Shown: positions 16,292 through 25,329, counted from the stretch's first letter. The stretch is 64,000 nucleotides of DNA from Polyangium spumosum (GCF_009649845.1 NZ_WJIE01000004.1:682001-746000), one strand, 5' to 3'. Numbers and translations are program-made. The notes: generated from the letters alone by a model not told the origin.

Positions 16292-18634
16292 TCAGGGCGG
16301 AAGGGGGACGTGGTCTGTCCGGACGTGCGAGAGAGCGCCCGCGGCGGGCAAACCCGGCGAGCCCGCGGCCTTGCCGGGTAGCCCGGGCGAAACCAGGAGG
16401 CGAGCCGCATTTCCGCAGAGGATCAAGGCCTCGCCGAGGGCCAGCGCCGCGGCCTCGAGCGGGCTGAAGAACCCCGCCGCGCAGAGCGGGATGACGGCCG
16501 CGTTGTACACGCCCGAGACGAGGAGCGTTTGCCGGAGCGTCGCCCGCAGGGCCCGCGCGAGATCGACGAGCCACGCGACGGTCTCCAGCCGGTCGTCGCA
16601 GAGCACGAGGGGCGCAGGTACGGCCACGGGCAAGGCGCCCGGGGCGACGGCGAGCGAGACGTCCGCCGGCGTCTTGCGCGCCCGGTCCTCGTGCCCGTCG
16701 CTGATGTGGAGGACACGCGCGCCGGCCTGCTGCAGCGCACGCACGTGCGAGGCCTTCTCCGCCGGGCCGAGCCCGCCGAGCGCCGGGACGCCCAGCCGAT
16801 GCGCGAGCGCGAGCGTCGCGTCGGGGCCGTCGCCGCTCACGAGACGGCAGCCGAGCCCGCGCTGGAAGAGGGCGCGGAAGGCCCGCTCGGCCCCGACCCG
16901 CGGCCCGTCCCAGAGCTCGAACCAGGCTTCGACGACCCCATTGCGGCGCACGCAGACCAGGCTCGCGCCCTCCCGCGCGTCCGGCGGCAGAGGATCCCCG
17001 CGCCGCGCCGCCGAGACCTCGACGAGCGCGCCGCGCGACCGGCCCACCACGCCGTCGGGCCGCACGTCGGCGGGCTCGTCGAGCGTGGAGGGGCGCACGC
17101 CGGCCACCACGAGGTGATGCGCGATGGCGCGGCCCGCGCGGTGCGTCGCGGCCATCTCCAGCGCGGCCACGTCCTCGAGGATCGAGATGTCCGGGAACTC
17201 GCGCCAGGCGAGGCGCGTGACCCGCGGCGTCCCCAGGGTCACGGTGCCCGTCTTGTCGAAGCAGGCGACCGTGGCCGTCGCGAGGCCCTCGAGCGCAGCC
17301 GGATCCTTGACGACCACGCCCGCCGCGCGCGCCCGCAGCACCGCGATCGTCCGCGCCGCCGGCAGCACGATCACGAACGCCGCGGGGGACGCGCCGATGA
17401 GCACCGCGATCGCCGTGAGGTAACCATCCGGGTGGAACGGGCCTCGGCCGAGCAGCGCGTGCACGACGAACGCGAAGCCGGCGAACGAGACGGACGCGAC
17501 CGACAGGGCGAGCGAGGCCACGTGCGCGAACGACTTCCCGCGGTGTTGCCGCGCGTCCCGCTCGATGCGCAGCGCGGCGCGGTGGACCTCGGCGTCGGCC
17601 GCGGCGGCGACCTCCGAGCAGGGGGCCCGCACCACGCGGCCTGTCACCTCGCCCGAGAGCAGCCGCGCGCCGGTCTCGACGATCTGCCCGCTCGCCCGGT
17701 CCTCGGCGCGTCCGTCCGGCAGCATGACCCGCGCGGCGCCTTCGAGCGCGATCTCCACGGGCGCGACGTCGCCTTCGCCGAGGCGCACGCGGTCGCCGGG
17801 CGCGAGCAAGGCGCAGGCGACGCGCTCGTCCACGCCGTTCGGGCCGATGCGGCGCACGCGGGCGTCGCGGGCCGCGGCGGCGCGCGAGAGGCCGCGGAAG
17901 GCGCGCGTGAGCAAGGCCGTGTGCGCGAAGAGCACGAGGATCGCGCAGCCCAGGATCGCGCCCGAGGCCTCGAAGGCCCGCAGCGCGACGCCGTCGAGCT
18001 CGAGCCCGAGGCGGGCGAGCCTCTCCGTGAGGGAGGCGGATCGGCTCGGATCGAAGGCCATCGCGGCGACGCCGAGCACGAACACGATCGAGGCGCAGGC
18101 GAGCGTGACGACCTCGCGGCCGACGACGCCGCGCCGCGCGAGGGCGCGGGCGCGATGGAAGAGCGGGGTGCCGGCCACGGCGAAGAGCAGCAGCGTGAAG
18201 CCGAGCTCGACCCAGGCGATCTCGCGCTCGGGCGCGCGCGTGGGCCTCCACGAGGCGAGGGCGAGCAGGTTCGCGAGCAGCGCGACGACCAGGCCGAACC
18301 GACCGGCGTCGAGCCGCGTTCGTTCGCTGGGTGGTGCGCCCGCGGCGGCCGTCAGCGTGAAGCCGCGTTGCGCCATGGCGGCCACGATCTCGCGTTCGCT
18401 CGTGACGCGTACGTCGTAGATGGCCTGGGCGATCTCGCCGAAGAACCCCACGGACGCAGCGCGGACGCCTGGCAGGGCGCGCAAGGCTTGCTCGGCGTGT
18501 CGGGCGCAGCTCCGGCAGGAGAGGCCTTCGACGTGGAAGGTCGCCTCGTGCTCGAACGTGGGCCGCGCGTGGCCGCCCTCGCGCCCGGGACGGGCGTCAC
18601 CCTCGACAAGCGCAATGGGAAAGGATTTGTGCAT
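16292..18634 (-). CDS. P1B-type (heavy-metal) ATPase homologue with degenerate core motifs
   Basis: 780 residues. An N-terminal heavy-metal-associated domain has GLSCRSCARH (CxxC at 40-43). Several membrane segments follow (about 113-128, 140-158, 175-192, 225-243, 370-395, 405-428). The phosphorylation loop CFDKTGT is intact (Asp460). Other hallmarks are not: the membrane metal site, normally CPC before ALG, reads GASPAAFVIVLP (414-425); the actuator TGE region reads LLSGEVTG; the HP motif reads THRAG; and the hinge GDGxND reads ISDGHED (644-650). Known P1B pumps need these residues for ion transport, so it may have altered selectivity, a regulatory role, or be decaying. Length and frame are intact. 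It is a monocistronic-looking minus-strand gene between lipoprotein genes. Confidence 0.88.
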   Translation of the reverse strand: MHKSFPIALVEGDARPGREGGHARPTFEHEATFHVEGLSCRSCARHAEQALRALPGVRAASVGFFGEIAQAIYDVRVTSEREIVAAMAQRGFTLTAAAGAPPSERTRLDAGRFGLVVALLANLLALASWRPTRAPEREIAWVELGFTLLLFAVAGTPLFHRARALARRGVVGREVVTLACASIVFVLGVAAMAFDPSRSASLTERLARLGLELDGVALRAFEASGAILGCAILVLFAHTALLTRAFRGLSRAAAARDARVRRIGPNGVDERVACALLAPGDRVRLGEGDVAPVEIALEGAARVMLPDGRAEDRASGQIVETGARLLSGEVTGRVVRAPCSEVAAAADAEVHRAALRIERDARQHRGKSFAHVASLALSVASVSFAGFAFVVHALLGRGPFHPDGYLTAIAVLIGASPAAFVIVLPAARTIAVLRARAAGVVVKDPAALEGLATATVACFDKTGTVTLGTPRVTRLAWREFPDISILEDVAALEMAATHRAGRAIAHHLVVAGVRPSTLDEPADVRPDGVVGRSRGALVEVSAARRGDPLPPDAREGASLVCVRRNGVVEAWFELWDGPRVGAERAFRALFQRGLGCRLVSGDGPDATLALAHRLGVPALGGLGPAEKASHVRALQQAGARVLHISDGHEDRARKTPADVSLAVAPGALPVAVPAPLVLCDDRLETVAWLVDLARALRATLRQTLLVSGVYNAAVIPLCAAGFFSPLEAAALALGEALILCGNAARLLVSPGLPGKAAGSPGLPAAGALSHVRTDHVPLPP

Positions 18635-18802
18635 CTTCGCGGCGAACCCGAGTGGTCGGGTGCGCTAGCGAACTTCGGGCCGCCCCTGGTCGGGTCGGCT
18701 CGGGCAAGACGTGCACGCGCGGAGGGGGGCGGGGACGCCGCGTAAATGCGGGAAATCGTGGGGGAAGGGGAGAGCCTGGAGAGGCGAGAACCTGGAGGGG
18801 CG

Positions 18803-19456
18803 CTACTTCTTGTAGATCTGGGCGGCGGCGAGGCCGGCGCCGGCCGTGGCCTTCACGATGATCTTGCCGGGGCCGCCGACGGGCAGCGGGTTCTTGAAGC
18901 AGCCGTTCGCCTTGCCGCCGAGGACGGCCGTGGCGCCCTGGCCCGAGCTCTGGGCGAGGACCTGCGGGGGCAGGGGCGCGGCGTGCAGGACGAGCTGGAT
19001 GTCGAGCTGCTGGATGCCGACGCCGGAGCCGATGACCGTGTAGCACTTGCCGGCCTCGATGTTGATCGCCTGCTCGAGGACCTGGCCCTCCTGGAACTGG
19101 GCGGCGAAGGGCGCGCCATCGGGCTGCATGCCGGGCGCCTCGGAGGCGGCGATGCCCTGGAGGGCGAGCGTCGCGACCTGGGCGGCGGCGGGGGCGATCG
19201 GGGTGGCGGGGGCGCCGGCGGCGGCGCCGCCGGGGGCGGGCGTCGTCGGGGCGGGCGTGACCGTGGTCGCCGTGGGGGCGGGCTGCTGGTACTGGCCGGG
19301 CTGCTGGTACTGGTTCGGGTTGTAGGAGCCCGGCTGCTGGCCCGCGTACTGGTTCTGCTGCTGCGACGGGTCGTTCGGGTCGGGCGTGTCGCTGCCGCCG
19401 CAGCCGACGGCGAAGAGGCCCAGCAGGGCCACGGGGACGATCATCGAGAGGCGCAT
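18803..19456 (-). CDS. Small Gln/Pro-rich lipoprotein
   Basis: 217 residues. Signal MRLSMIVPVALLGLFAVGC gives lipobox Cys19. Residues 30-90 are a low-complexity Gln/Tyr/Pro/Ala linker (QYQQPGQYQQP). The C-terminal domain, about 92-217, is compact and beta-rich with two cysteines (GKCYTVIGSGVG and NGCFKNP) that could form a disulfide. Family unknown. A run of A/G-rich sequence lies between it and the P1B-ATPase gene downstream. Expression is probably from the 165-bp gap upstream (19457-19621). Confidence 0.88.
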   Translation of the reverse strand: MRLSMIVPVALLGLFAVGCGGSDTPDPNDPSQQQNQYAGQQPGSYNPNQYQQPGQYQQPAPTATTVTPAPTTPAPGGAAAGAPATPIAPAAAQVATLALQGIAASEAPGMQPDGAPFAAQFQEGQVLEQAINIEAGKCYTVIGSGVGIQQLDIQLVLHAAPLPPQVLAQSSGQGATAVLGGKANGCFKNPLPVGGPGKIIVKATAGAGLAAAQIYKK

Positions 19457-19621
19457 GGTTGGCTCCTTGGAAATCTATGCTGCCGTGGTTCGGGAGCGCG
19501 GCGGCGTTGCCGCACCTCGGGAGACGCTCGGGGCCGACGATACGGCTCACCGATGCCTCGGGCTAGAGACGGGCCCAGGCGGTCGCTACTTACACCGAAA
19601 TCGTGCCCGGGGGGGAGTTTG

Positions 19622-20671
19622 TCACTTGGGCTGCTCGATGCAGCAGCCCGTGAGGCAGTAGAAGCCGGCGTCGCAGGGGTCCTGGCCGGGCAGGCCGCAG
19701 GGCTGGACGCCGTCCTCGCACTGCGCGGGGGGGTCGCCGGCGTCCGTGCCGCTGTCGGGCGTCCCTCCGTCGGGCGTCTCGAAGCACTCGGGCGGCAGCT
19801 CGTCCTTGCCGACGCAGAGCTCGCACTTGCCACATTCGTTGTAGCAGGCGCCCTTCACCTGCGTGCAGGGGGAGCACTTCTTGTCCTGGTCCGGCGTGCC
19901 GAGGGCGTCGAGGGTGCAGGCGGAGTTGCCGAGGCCGTCCTCGGTGCCGAGCCAGACCGGGCCGTACTCCTGGCCATTCTTGTAGAGCACGCAGCAGCCG
20001 AAGCAATCGCAGCCGTTCGGGGTGAGGTCCGGGCACATCTGCTCGCAGGTCGCCGGCTGGTTGTTGAGCAGCTCGTCGCAGCTCAGGCCGGTGCCCGGCG
20101 TGTTCGCGTTCTGGTTGTACTGGCACGCGGCGCCGTTCCACCACTCGGGGTAGTAGTCCGGCCCGACGGACTTCGGGTCGCATTGGTGGTTCCAGTAGCA
20201 CTCGTCGTTGCCGGAGCCCGAGTTCGAGTCCCAGAAGCAATCCTGGGTGCAGGCGGGCCCGCTGCCGCCGGGGATGCCGACGCCGAGGCCGGTCTCGGTG
20301 TTGTCGCAGGGGCCGAGGCACTCCGGGTCCTGCCAGTCGATGAGGCCGTCGCCGTCGTCGTCGATCGTGTTGCCGCACTGATAGACCTGGTTGACGCACG
20401 CGGCCTGGACGAAGCCGCCGTCCGGCCCGCCCCAGCCATCGGGCCCTGCGTCGAAGGCGCCCGTGCCGCCCACGCCGCCGCCTGCGCCGCCCGTGCCGCC
20501 CGTGCCGCCCATGCCGCCGGTGGAGATCCCGCCGCCGCTCGCGCCGGAGCCGCTCGCGCCGGAGCCGGAGGTATTCGTCTGGGGATCGTCGCTACAGCCG
20601 ACCGCAATGACGGAGGCGAGCAGCGGGCTCGCGAGGAGCAAGACGATTGCATTTCTGGAGAAGGACGGCAT
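19622..20671 (-). CDS. Cysteine-rich lipoprotein with Asp-rich calcium-type loops
   Basis: 349 residues from ATG 20671, chosen because it opens directly on a signal peptide ending VIAVGC (Cys24). The longer frame from 20782 adds an unsuited N-terminus. A Ser/Gly/Ala-rich spacer follows, then a Cys-dense region (about 95-300) with an Asp loop NTIDDDGDGLIDWQDPEC like thrombospondin type 3 or EF-hand loops, and many CxxC-like pairs (CNECGKCELC reading as CYNECGKCELC). The C-terminus holds CDAGFYCLTGCC. The pattern fits an extracellular, disulfide-stabilised surface protein of the kind common in myxobacteria. Function unknown. Confidence 0.88.
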   Translation of the reverse strand: MPSFSRNAIVLLLASPLLASVIAVGCSDDPQTNTSGSGASGSGASGGGISTGGMGGTGGTGGAGGGVGGTGAFDAGPDGWGGPDGGFVQAACVNQVYQCGNTIDDDGDGLIDWQDPECLGPCDNTETGLGVGIPGGSGPACTQDCFWDSNSGSGNDECYWNHQCDPKSVGPDYYPEWWNGAACQYNQNANTPGTGLSCDELLNNQPATCEQMCPDLTPNGCDCFGCCVLYKNGQEYGPVWLGTEDGLGNSACTLDALGTPDQDKKCSPCTQVKGACYNECGKCELCVGKDELPPECFETPDGGTPDSGTDAGDPPAQCEDGVQPCGLPGQDPCDAGFYCLTGCCIEQPK

Positions 20672-20900
20672 GTAAAGTCTCCTTGGCGGAAGCTCTGGCT
20701 CCGGGGGGCTCGGGTTCCCCGGGCCGTGTCCACGGACGCACGACTGCGAAAGCAGAGTGCACGAGACGCGCCAGGGGTGCAAGACGGGAAGGGCCGCCGA
20801 AAAGGCTCATTTCGTGCGCCCCGCGTGGTGGATGGTGGTTGCCCGAGTGACCAGGCATCGTTATCCGTCGGGGGCGCCGGAGGTGGGCCGGGTTATCCGA

Positions 20901-21692
20901 TCAGGCGACGAGCGCGACGGCGGACCAGAGGACGTGGACCGCGGCGTGCGAGAGCATCGCGGCCTCGAGGCTCCGGCGGACGTAGAGCCAGCCGAAGGCG
21001 AGGCCGGCCAATGCATTCAAAACGAGGATACGCGCCACGACGGGGGGCGAGAGCGGGATTCCTTGCGCGATCACGGCGGGCAGGTGACCTGCGCCAAAAA
21101 GGACGGCGGCGAGCGCGACGGCGGTCGCGAGCATCCACGCGGCGGGGGGCTCTTCGGGCTTGCCGCCGATCTTGTAGAGGATCCAGGCGAGGAAGGTGGC
21201 GAGCCCCCAGCGCATGAGGAGCTCCTCGGTGATCCCGCCATAAAGGACGCCCATGACCGTGAAGCCGAGGGTCCGCCCGCTGGTGATACGGAGATTGCGC
21301 CCGGCCTCGCCCAGGACAGGGAGCGTGAAATGGTCGATGGCGAGGATCAGGAGCGCGGTGAGCAGGGCGAGGCCGAGGGCGATCGGCACCTCTCTGGCGA
21401 AGGGGCGCGTCTCGGCGGGATGGTCTGCCGCCCACGCGGCGAGGTGGGACCGCAGGCGCAATCGCGGGGCGAGGGCCACGCCTCCCGCGACGGCCAATGC
21501 GAGGAGGAGGAGCGGCTGGAGGAGCGAAGCGGCGACGAGGACGGGCAGGGGAGGGAGGGGCTTGCCGGCGGCGAGGGTCTCGATTTGCCGCTGCAATTGC
21601 GGGACGAGGATGGGCACGAGGCTCGTGATGCCGAGGGCGCCCATGGCGAAGAGGAGGCCAAAGGGCTTCCAGAAAGGGAGGCGGTTGGGCAC
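20901..21692 (-). CDS. CPBP-family intramembrane glutamic protease (Abi/CAAX type)
   Basis: 263 residues with about seven hydrophobic segments. The CPBP motifs are present: EELLMR at 156-161 (motif 1, EExxxR), FGAGHLP with His203 (motif 2), and LSHAAVH with His249 (motif 3). These place the catalytic Glu pair and histidines in the membrane, as in Rce1-like proteases. Substrate is unknown; bacterial members process prenyl-like or bacteriocin-related peptides. The gene lies 20 nt downstream of the next minus-strand gene, so the two are likely cotranscribed. Confidence 0.9.
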   Translation of the reverse strand: MPNRLPFWKPFGLLFAMGALGITSLVPILVPQLQRQIETLAAGKPLPPLPVLVAASLLQPLLLLALAVAGGVALAPRLRLRSHLAAWAADHPAETRPFAREVPIALGLALLTALLILAIDHFTLPVLGEAGRNLRITSGRTLGFTVMGVLYGGITEELLMRWGLATFLAWILYKIGGKPEEPPAAWMLATAVALAAVLFGAGHLPAVIAQGIPLSPPVVARILVLNALAGLAFGWLYVRRSLEAAMLSHAAVHVLWSAVALVA

Positions 21693-21712
21693 GGGGGCTC
21701 CTGGGTTCTCCC

Positions 21713-22486
21713 CTATGCGTCGCCCCCCTGCTCGATCTCCCCCGTCTCCGGATTCACGTCCTCGATCGGCTTGCGCTCGCGCAGATACTTCCGGATCGCC
21801 TCATTCTGCACGAGGATCGGCTCGAGGAGCGCGCCACGCGCCTTCACGTCCGCCTCGTTGTCGGAGGGGTATTTGCCGAGGATGAGCGCCACGGCCTGGA
21901 GCATCAGCGATTGCCCCTTCGCGCGCGCGTCCTTCACGTGGGCGAACGTCAGGACCCCGCCCGGCCCCTCGATGGCGGCGCGGTATTGCGCTTCGAGGTT
22001 CTTCAGGCGCGCCACCTGCCGCGTGAGGCCGAGCTCGGTCACGAGCGTGTTGTAATCGGGCTGCGCGACACGATCGAGGATACGGTTCACCTCGGCGAGC
22101 TCCTCCACGAAGGGGAGGGACGTGACGCCGCCCGCGCCCTTCGGGAGCAGGACCGTGAGCATCTTTTGCGCCGCCTCCGCGAGCGGATCGTCCGGCGCCG
22201 ACGCCCGGATCTGCGCCTCCGCCCCGTCGCGGAAGGCCGTGATCGCGGCGTCCACGTAGATATCGAGCTGCCTGGCCTCGGGGGAATAGGTGGTGAGCTT
22301 GCGGCCCGCCCATTTCGCCTCCAGCGCGCGCGTGTCCTTGTCGTGCGTGATCGCCTCGTCCACGTGCAGGACGACGTCCGAATGCCCGGCGACGAGGGCG
22401 AGCTTCCGCACCTGGTACAGGGCGAAGAGGCGGCGGCCGGTCGAGAAGGTGTAAAAGGTGAGCAGAGAGGCGAGGAGGGGAGTCAT
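21713..22486 (-). CDS. Hypothetical protein, unknown family
   Basis: 257 residues from ATG 22486, preceded by a plausible Shine-Dalgarno (AAAGGA, 9 nt upstream). The frame continues upstream to 23353, but that extension runs through the 43-bp repeat array and has composition unlike a protein. The protein is mostly alpha-helical, with an N-terminal hydrophobic stretch PLLASLLTFYTFSTGRRLF that could be a weak anchor, and an acidic C-terminus (DVNPETGEIEQGGDA). A DUF6261-like four-helix family is a possibility I cannot confirm. It precedes the CPBP protease gene by 20 nt and probably shares its promoter. Confidence 0.85.
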   Translation of the reverse strand: MTPLLASLLTFYTFSTGRRLFALYQVRKLALVAGHSDVVLHVDEAITHDKDTRALEAKWAGRKLTTYSPEARQLDIYVDAAITAFRDGAEAQIRASAPDDPLAEAAQKMLTVLLPKGAGGVTSLPFVEELAEVNRILDRVAQPDYNTLVTELGLTRQVARLKNLEAQYRAAIEGPGGVLTFAHVKDARAKGQSLMLQAVALILGKYPSDNEADVKARGALLEPILVQNEAIRKYLRERKPIEDVNPETGEIEQGGDA

Positions 22487-22527
22487 GCGGGCGGTCCTTT
22501 CGGCGGTTGATGCGCAACGCAGGAGGT

Positions 22528-23172
22528 CGTGAGCCCGGACGCATGTTGCCCGAAACACGACGAAGAAGGCAAGGGGCTTTTCGGGGTGGGACAACGATGG
22601 CGGTTCGGGAGGGGGCGGGGGTCGCGAGGCGCGACGTGAGCGAGGGCGAAGGTGGCCGCGGGGGTCTTCCTTTGGAACACGCGCGCGGGCCAAAATGGGC
22701 GCGGGGGTCTTCGCGTCGCGCTCGACCGGCATGCGAGCAGGTCGCGGGGCTCGATACGCGCGACCCGAGCGCCGCGTGAGGCGGGGCGGGACCTCTTGTT
22801 TCGTCGCTCGTGTCACGAGGGAGGAGGTCGTTGCCCTTCCGCGTCGACGTCGACGTTCGAGAGGAAGAGGGGCGGGACCTCTTTGATCGAGGTTCGTGTC
22901 GCGTCTTCGGAGGGCGGAGGGCAGCTCTCGTCGGGCTCGCGTCGGCGCTCGAGAGGGGCGAGGGGTCCGATGTTCGCGCGCGGGAGCGAAACGAAGAGGT
23001 CGGAGACCATTTTTGTTCTCGCGCGAGAAGGAAATGAGGTGGGCGGAAGCCAGGTCGGTCGAGGTTCGGGTGAGGCGCGGCGAGGGGAGAGGGCACCTCG
23101 GCGGGGGGTCGAGCGAGGATCGGGGTGGGGGAAGGTCGCCGCGGAGGGGGTTCGACCTGGGTCGGGGGAGGG
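22528..23172. repeat. Degenerate 43-bp tandem repeat array (about 15 units), gene-free
   Basis: The 812-bp gap 22487-23298 has no convincing gene. Cutting it every 43 bp from 22528 gives units with the same architecture: a start such as cgcgggggtcttc (22657, 22700), cgcggggctcgat (22743) or gcgggacctcttg (22786, 22872); a middle g-c/t-tcg motif near offset 21; and an end reading gagg followed by g or t (ends at 22527, 22613, 22828, 22871, 22914, 22957, 23000, 23086). The gtc/ctc of the first motif recurs at 22621, 22664, 22707, 22750, 22793, 22879 and 22965, exactly in phase. Because 43 is not a multiple of 3, no frame is preserved, so the array is non-coding. Some units can form short hairpins pairing acctc with gaggt. 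Confidence 0.7.
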
Positions 23173-23298
23173 GGCAGGTCAGGTGGGTCGGGGCTCGACC
23201 CGGACAGGGTACGTCCGAGCCTTCTGCCTTTTGTCTTGCCCGACCCGTTCGTCCCCTTGATAGATAGGGCCAGACCTCATCCGAGGAGGGGATTCCAG

Positions 23299-24561
23299 AT
23301 GAGACGAGGGGATTTCTTCGTCGCGACGCTCGTCGTCGCGGCGTTCGTCGCATTCTTGTGCGTTTTGACCGGGTGCGCCCCGTCGCGCGACCCGATGATG
23401 GCCCGGGTCTTCGAGGCGCCGAACGTCATTCACGTCTGCGTGCGTCCGCCGAATGTGCCGAAGAATCAGGCGTCCTGGGCCGTCACCGCCAGCGGCGATC
23501 CCCTGACCGCGCCCTCGGAGGTGGACCTCGCGAGGCGAAATGGCCTCGCCGTGTACGTATTCGACCCGAATGCCCCTCCCCGAAGCGCGAAGCTCTTGCC
23601 GATTCCGCATCATCGGCTCGAATGCCCGGCGCCGCCGAAGCCTCGTGTCGTCGTGGCGAAGGTGGAGGGTGAGGGCGAGAAGAAGAAAGAGGAGACCAAA
23701 AAGGCCGAGCCCTCGAAGCCGAAGCCGCGGCCGATTGCGAAGCGGATCGAGCGTTGTCCCGAGGCGGGGCAGGCGCGGCGGCGTGGCGGCACGGGCTCCC
23801 GTACCTGCACGAGGGTCCTCATCAAGCGGCCAAGCCCGGAGCCCGTCGTGGCGGAGAACCAGCCGCCCCCCGGGCCGCGCCCGGTCGAGCCGCCCCTGCC
23901 GAAGCATCCGAGCGAGATAAACCCGGGTGAAGTATGGGTGTATGAGAAGACCTGGAGGTTGCCGCCGGAGGATGTGGCGCTGCTCGACCGAGCCTACGAG
24001 TGCGCCCAGGGAGTTTGCCATGCCCGGCACAAGAACTTCGCGCCGAATGCGGGGAAGCCCGCCGGGAAGCACAATGGGCAGTCGTTGTCAACGGCGAGCG
24101 GGAGCGTGGGGGGAGCGAAAATACCCCGGCCCGTGCGGACCACGACCGTCAAGACGAGGACGAAGACGGTCGGCAAGCCGAATGGCGGGGCGGCGGGGCA
24201 GGGGTCACCGGCGAATGCGGGCGCGGCGGCGAATGGGAGGCGCGTGCCGAATCCGGATGGCAAGAAGGGGGGGAAGGCGCATCGGGACAAGGTGGACGAG
24301 GTCGCGAAGGACATCAAGAAGCGCGGCCTCGACCCGGTGAAGGAGTATCCCGTCGACACCCCGGGCGGTCCGAAGAAGAAGCGCTACATGGACGTCGCCG
24401 GGGTTGACAGGAACACGAAGGAGCCGGTTGAGTTCCACCAGGTCGGGAAGCAGAGGAAGGATGGGCAGCCCGTGTCGCGTGAGCGGAAGCCTATCGACGA
24501 GGTGGAGCGCGCGAAGGGCATTCGGCCCAAGTTCCATCCCTACAACGACACGAAGAAGTGA
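23299..24561 (+). CDS. Lipoprotein with C-terminal PD-(D/E)XK-like nuclease toxin domain
   Basis: 420 residues from ATG 23299, with GAGGAGG upstream. The signal peptide ends in VLTGC (Cys26). The middle is Pro/Lys-rich linker (about 140-230), then a short Cys-containing segment ECAQGVCHARHKNF as often precedes toxin domains, and a Gly/Asn/Lys linker. The last 100 residues (321-420) hold KKRYMDVAG (Asp365) and EPVEFHQVGKQRKDGQPVSR (Glu378, Gln381), ending RPKFHPYN. The order D, then E-x-H-Q-V-G fits restriction-endonuclease-fold toxins of polymorphic systems, which I infer from motif memory. The adjacent gene 8 nt downstream would be its immunity gene. Surface anchoring of a nuclease toxin would suggest contact-dependent competition. 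Confidence 0.85.
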   Translation: MRRGDFFVATLVVAAFVAFLCVLTGCAPSRDPMMARVFEAPNVIHVCVRPPNVPKNQASWAVTASGDPLTAPSEVDLARRNGLAVYVFDPNAPPRSAKLLPIPHHRLECPAPPKPRVVVAKVEGEGEKKKEETKKAEPSKPKPRPIAKRIERCPEAGQARRRGGTGSRTCTRVLIKRPSPEPVVAENQPPPGPRPVEPPLPKHPSEINPGEVWVYEKTWRLPPEDVALLDRAYECAQGVCHARHKNFAPNAGKPAGKHNGQSLSTASGSVGGAKIPRPVRTTTVKTRTKTVGKPNGGAAGQGSPANAGAAANGRRVPNPDGKKGGKAHRDKVDEVAKDIKKRGLDPVKEYPVDTPGGPKKKRYMDVAGVDRNTKEPVEFHQVGKQRKDGQPVSRERKPIDEVERAKGIRPKFHPYNDTKK

Positions 24562-24569
24562 GGAGAGCC

Positions 24570-25097
24570 ATGGGACACCAGTCACGCTTCTACATGACGC
24601 CCAAGGACATGGCGGACTTCGAGCAGCGGCTCCGGGCGAAGACGGACTTCATCATCCTCCTCTCGGAGTCGCCCACGGCATCGCCGCGCGTCGTGGACTC
24701 GCTGAACTTCTCCGAGAACGGCAAGCCGTGGTACTTCAAGTACCTCGCACGGCCCGAGGACCTGGACGCGATCGTGATGCTACACCTGCCCGAGCAGGGC
24801 TACTGGTGGGTGCAGGACAGCCCTTCGCCCGTGATCGAGATCGGTCCTTGCCCTTTCGACGGGAAGTCACTTCGCCCGAGCCGCCTGTATTACGTCGACA
24901 CGTTCCTGGGTCCCGATCGCGAATGGACGGAGAAGAGCGAGGCCTTCCGGAAGTGGGCGAAGAGGGTGCACACGCTCCTCAAGAAGTCCTTGAAGTGGCG
25001 TGCTTCGTATAGCGACTACATCGGCGCGGACGCCCAGGCCTGGGTCGACGCCGGTGGACAGCTCGTGACCGATACCGGGCAGCCCATCACCTGGTAG
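24570..25097 (+). CDS. Probable immunity protein for the upstream toxin-like lipoprotein
   Basis: 175 residues from ATG 24570, 8 nt after the upstream stop and with a GAGGAGAG Shine-Dalgarno that overlaps that stop. No signal peptide, so cytoplasmic, as needed for protection from a nuclease. The sequence is mixed alpha/beta with many aromatic residues (GKPWYFKYLARPED, GYWWVQDSPSP, SRLYYVDTFLG), typical of small immunity proteins. I do not recognise a named family. The call rests on the tight coupling to the toxin-like gene. An upstream GTG at 24558 overlaps that stop and is less likely. Confidence 0.75.
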   Translation: MGHQSRFYMTPKDMADFEQRLRAKTDFIILLSESPTASPRVVDSLNFSENGKPWYFKYLARPEDLDAIVMLHLPEQGYWWVQDSPSPVIEIGPCPFDGKSLRPSRLYYVDTFLGPDREWTEKSEAFRKWAKRVHTLLKKSLKWRASYSDYIGADAQAWVDAGGQLVTDTGQPITW

Positions 25098-25156
25098 CGC
25101 GTAGCCTGTAGACGGAGCCCGGCGCATCGTCGGGTCCGCACCCCCGCCCGCGCCCA

Positions 25157-25226
25157 TTACACATCCATTACACGGCTCGACCCCGCCCCTCCCCGGCATC
25201 GCCCCGATCTGTAAGGGCCGCGTAAG
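25157..25226 (+). promoter_or_regulatory. Clustered TGTAA motifs upstream of the AidA-like gene
   Basis: The 232-bp gap 25098-25329 contains tgtaa-7-gtaagtg at 25210, and a reverse-strand pair of TGTAA words 11 bp apart near 25160-25180 (attacac repeated). The following gene at 26009 has the same arrangement, tgtaa-7-gtaattg at 25957. This could be an operator or promoter element shared by the two genes; the differing distance to the start codons (about 120 and 52 bp) is a caution. Confidence 0.4.
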
Positions 25227-25329
25227 TGCCTTTCGTCGAAAACGGTGACATCCTCTCCATCGTCGAAAGCGCAGCGCGAGACGCCGCGCCTGCAATGCAC
25301 ACGAGACCGAACAGAGAGGAACATCCATC

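Noticed and set aside
22528-23172. CRISPR array
   Set aside because: Periodic at 43 bp but no conserved repeat separated by unique spacers, and no cas genes.
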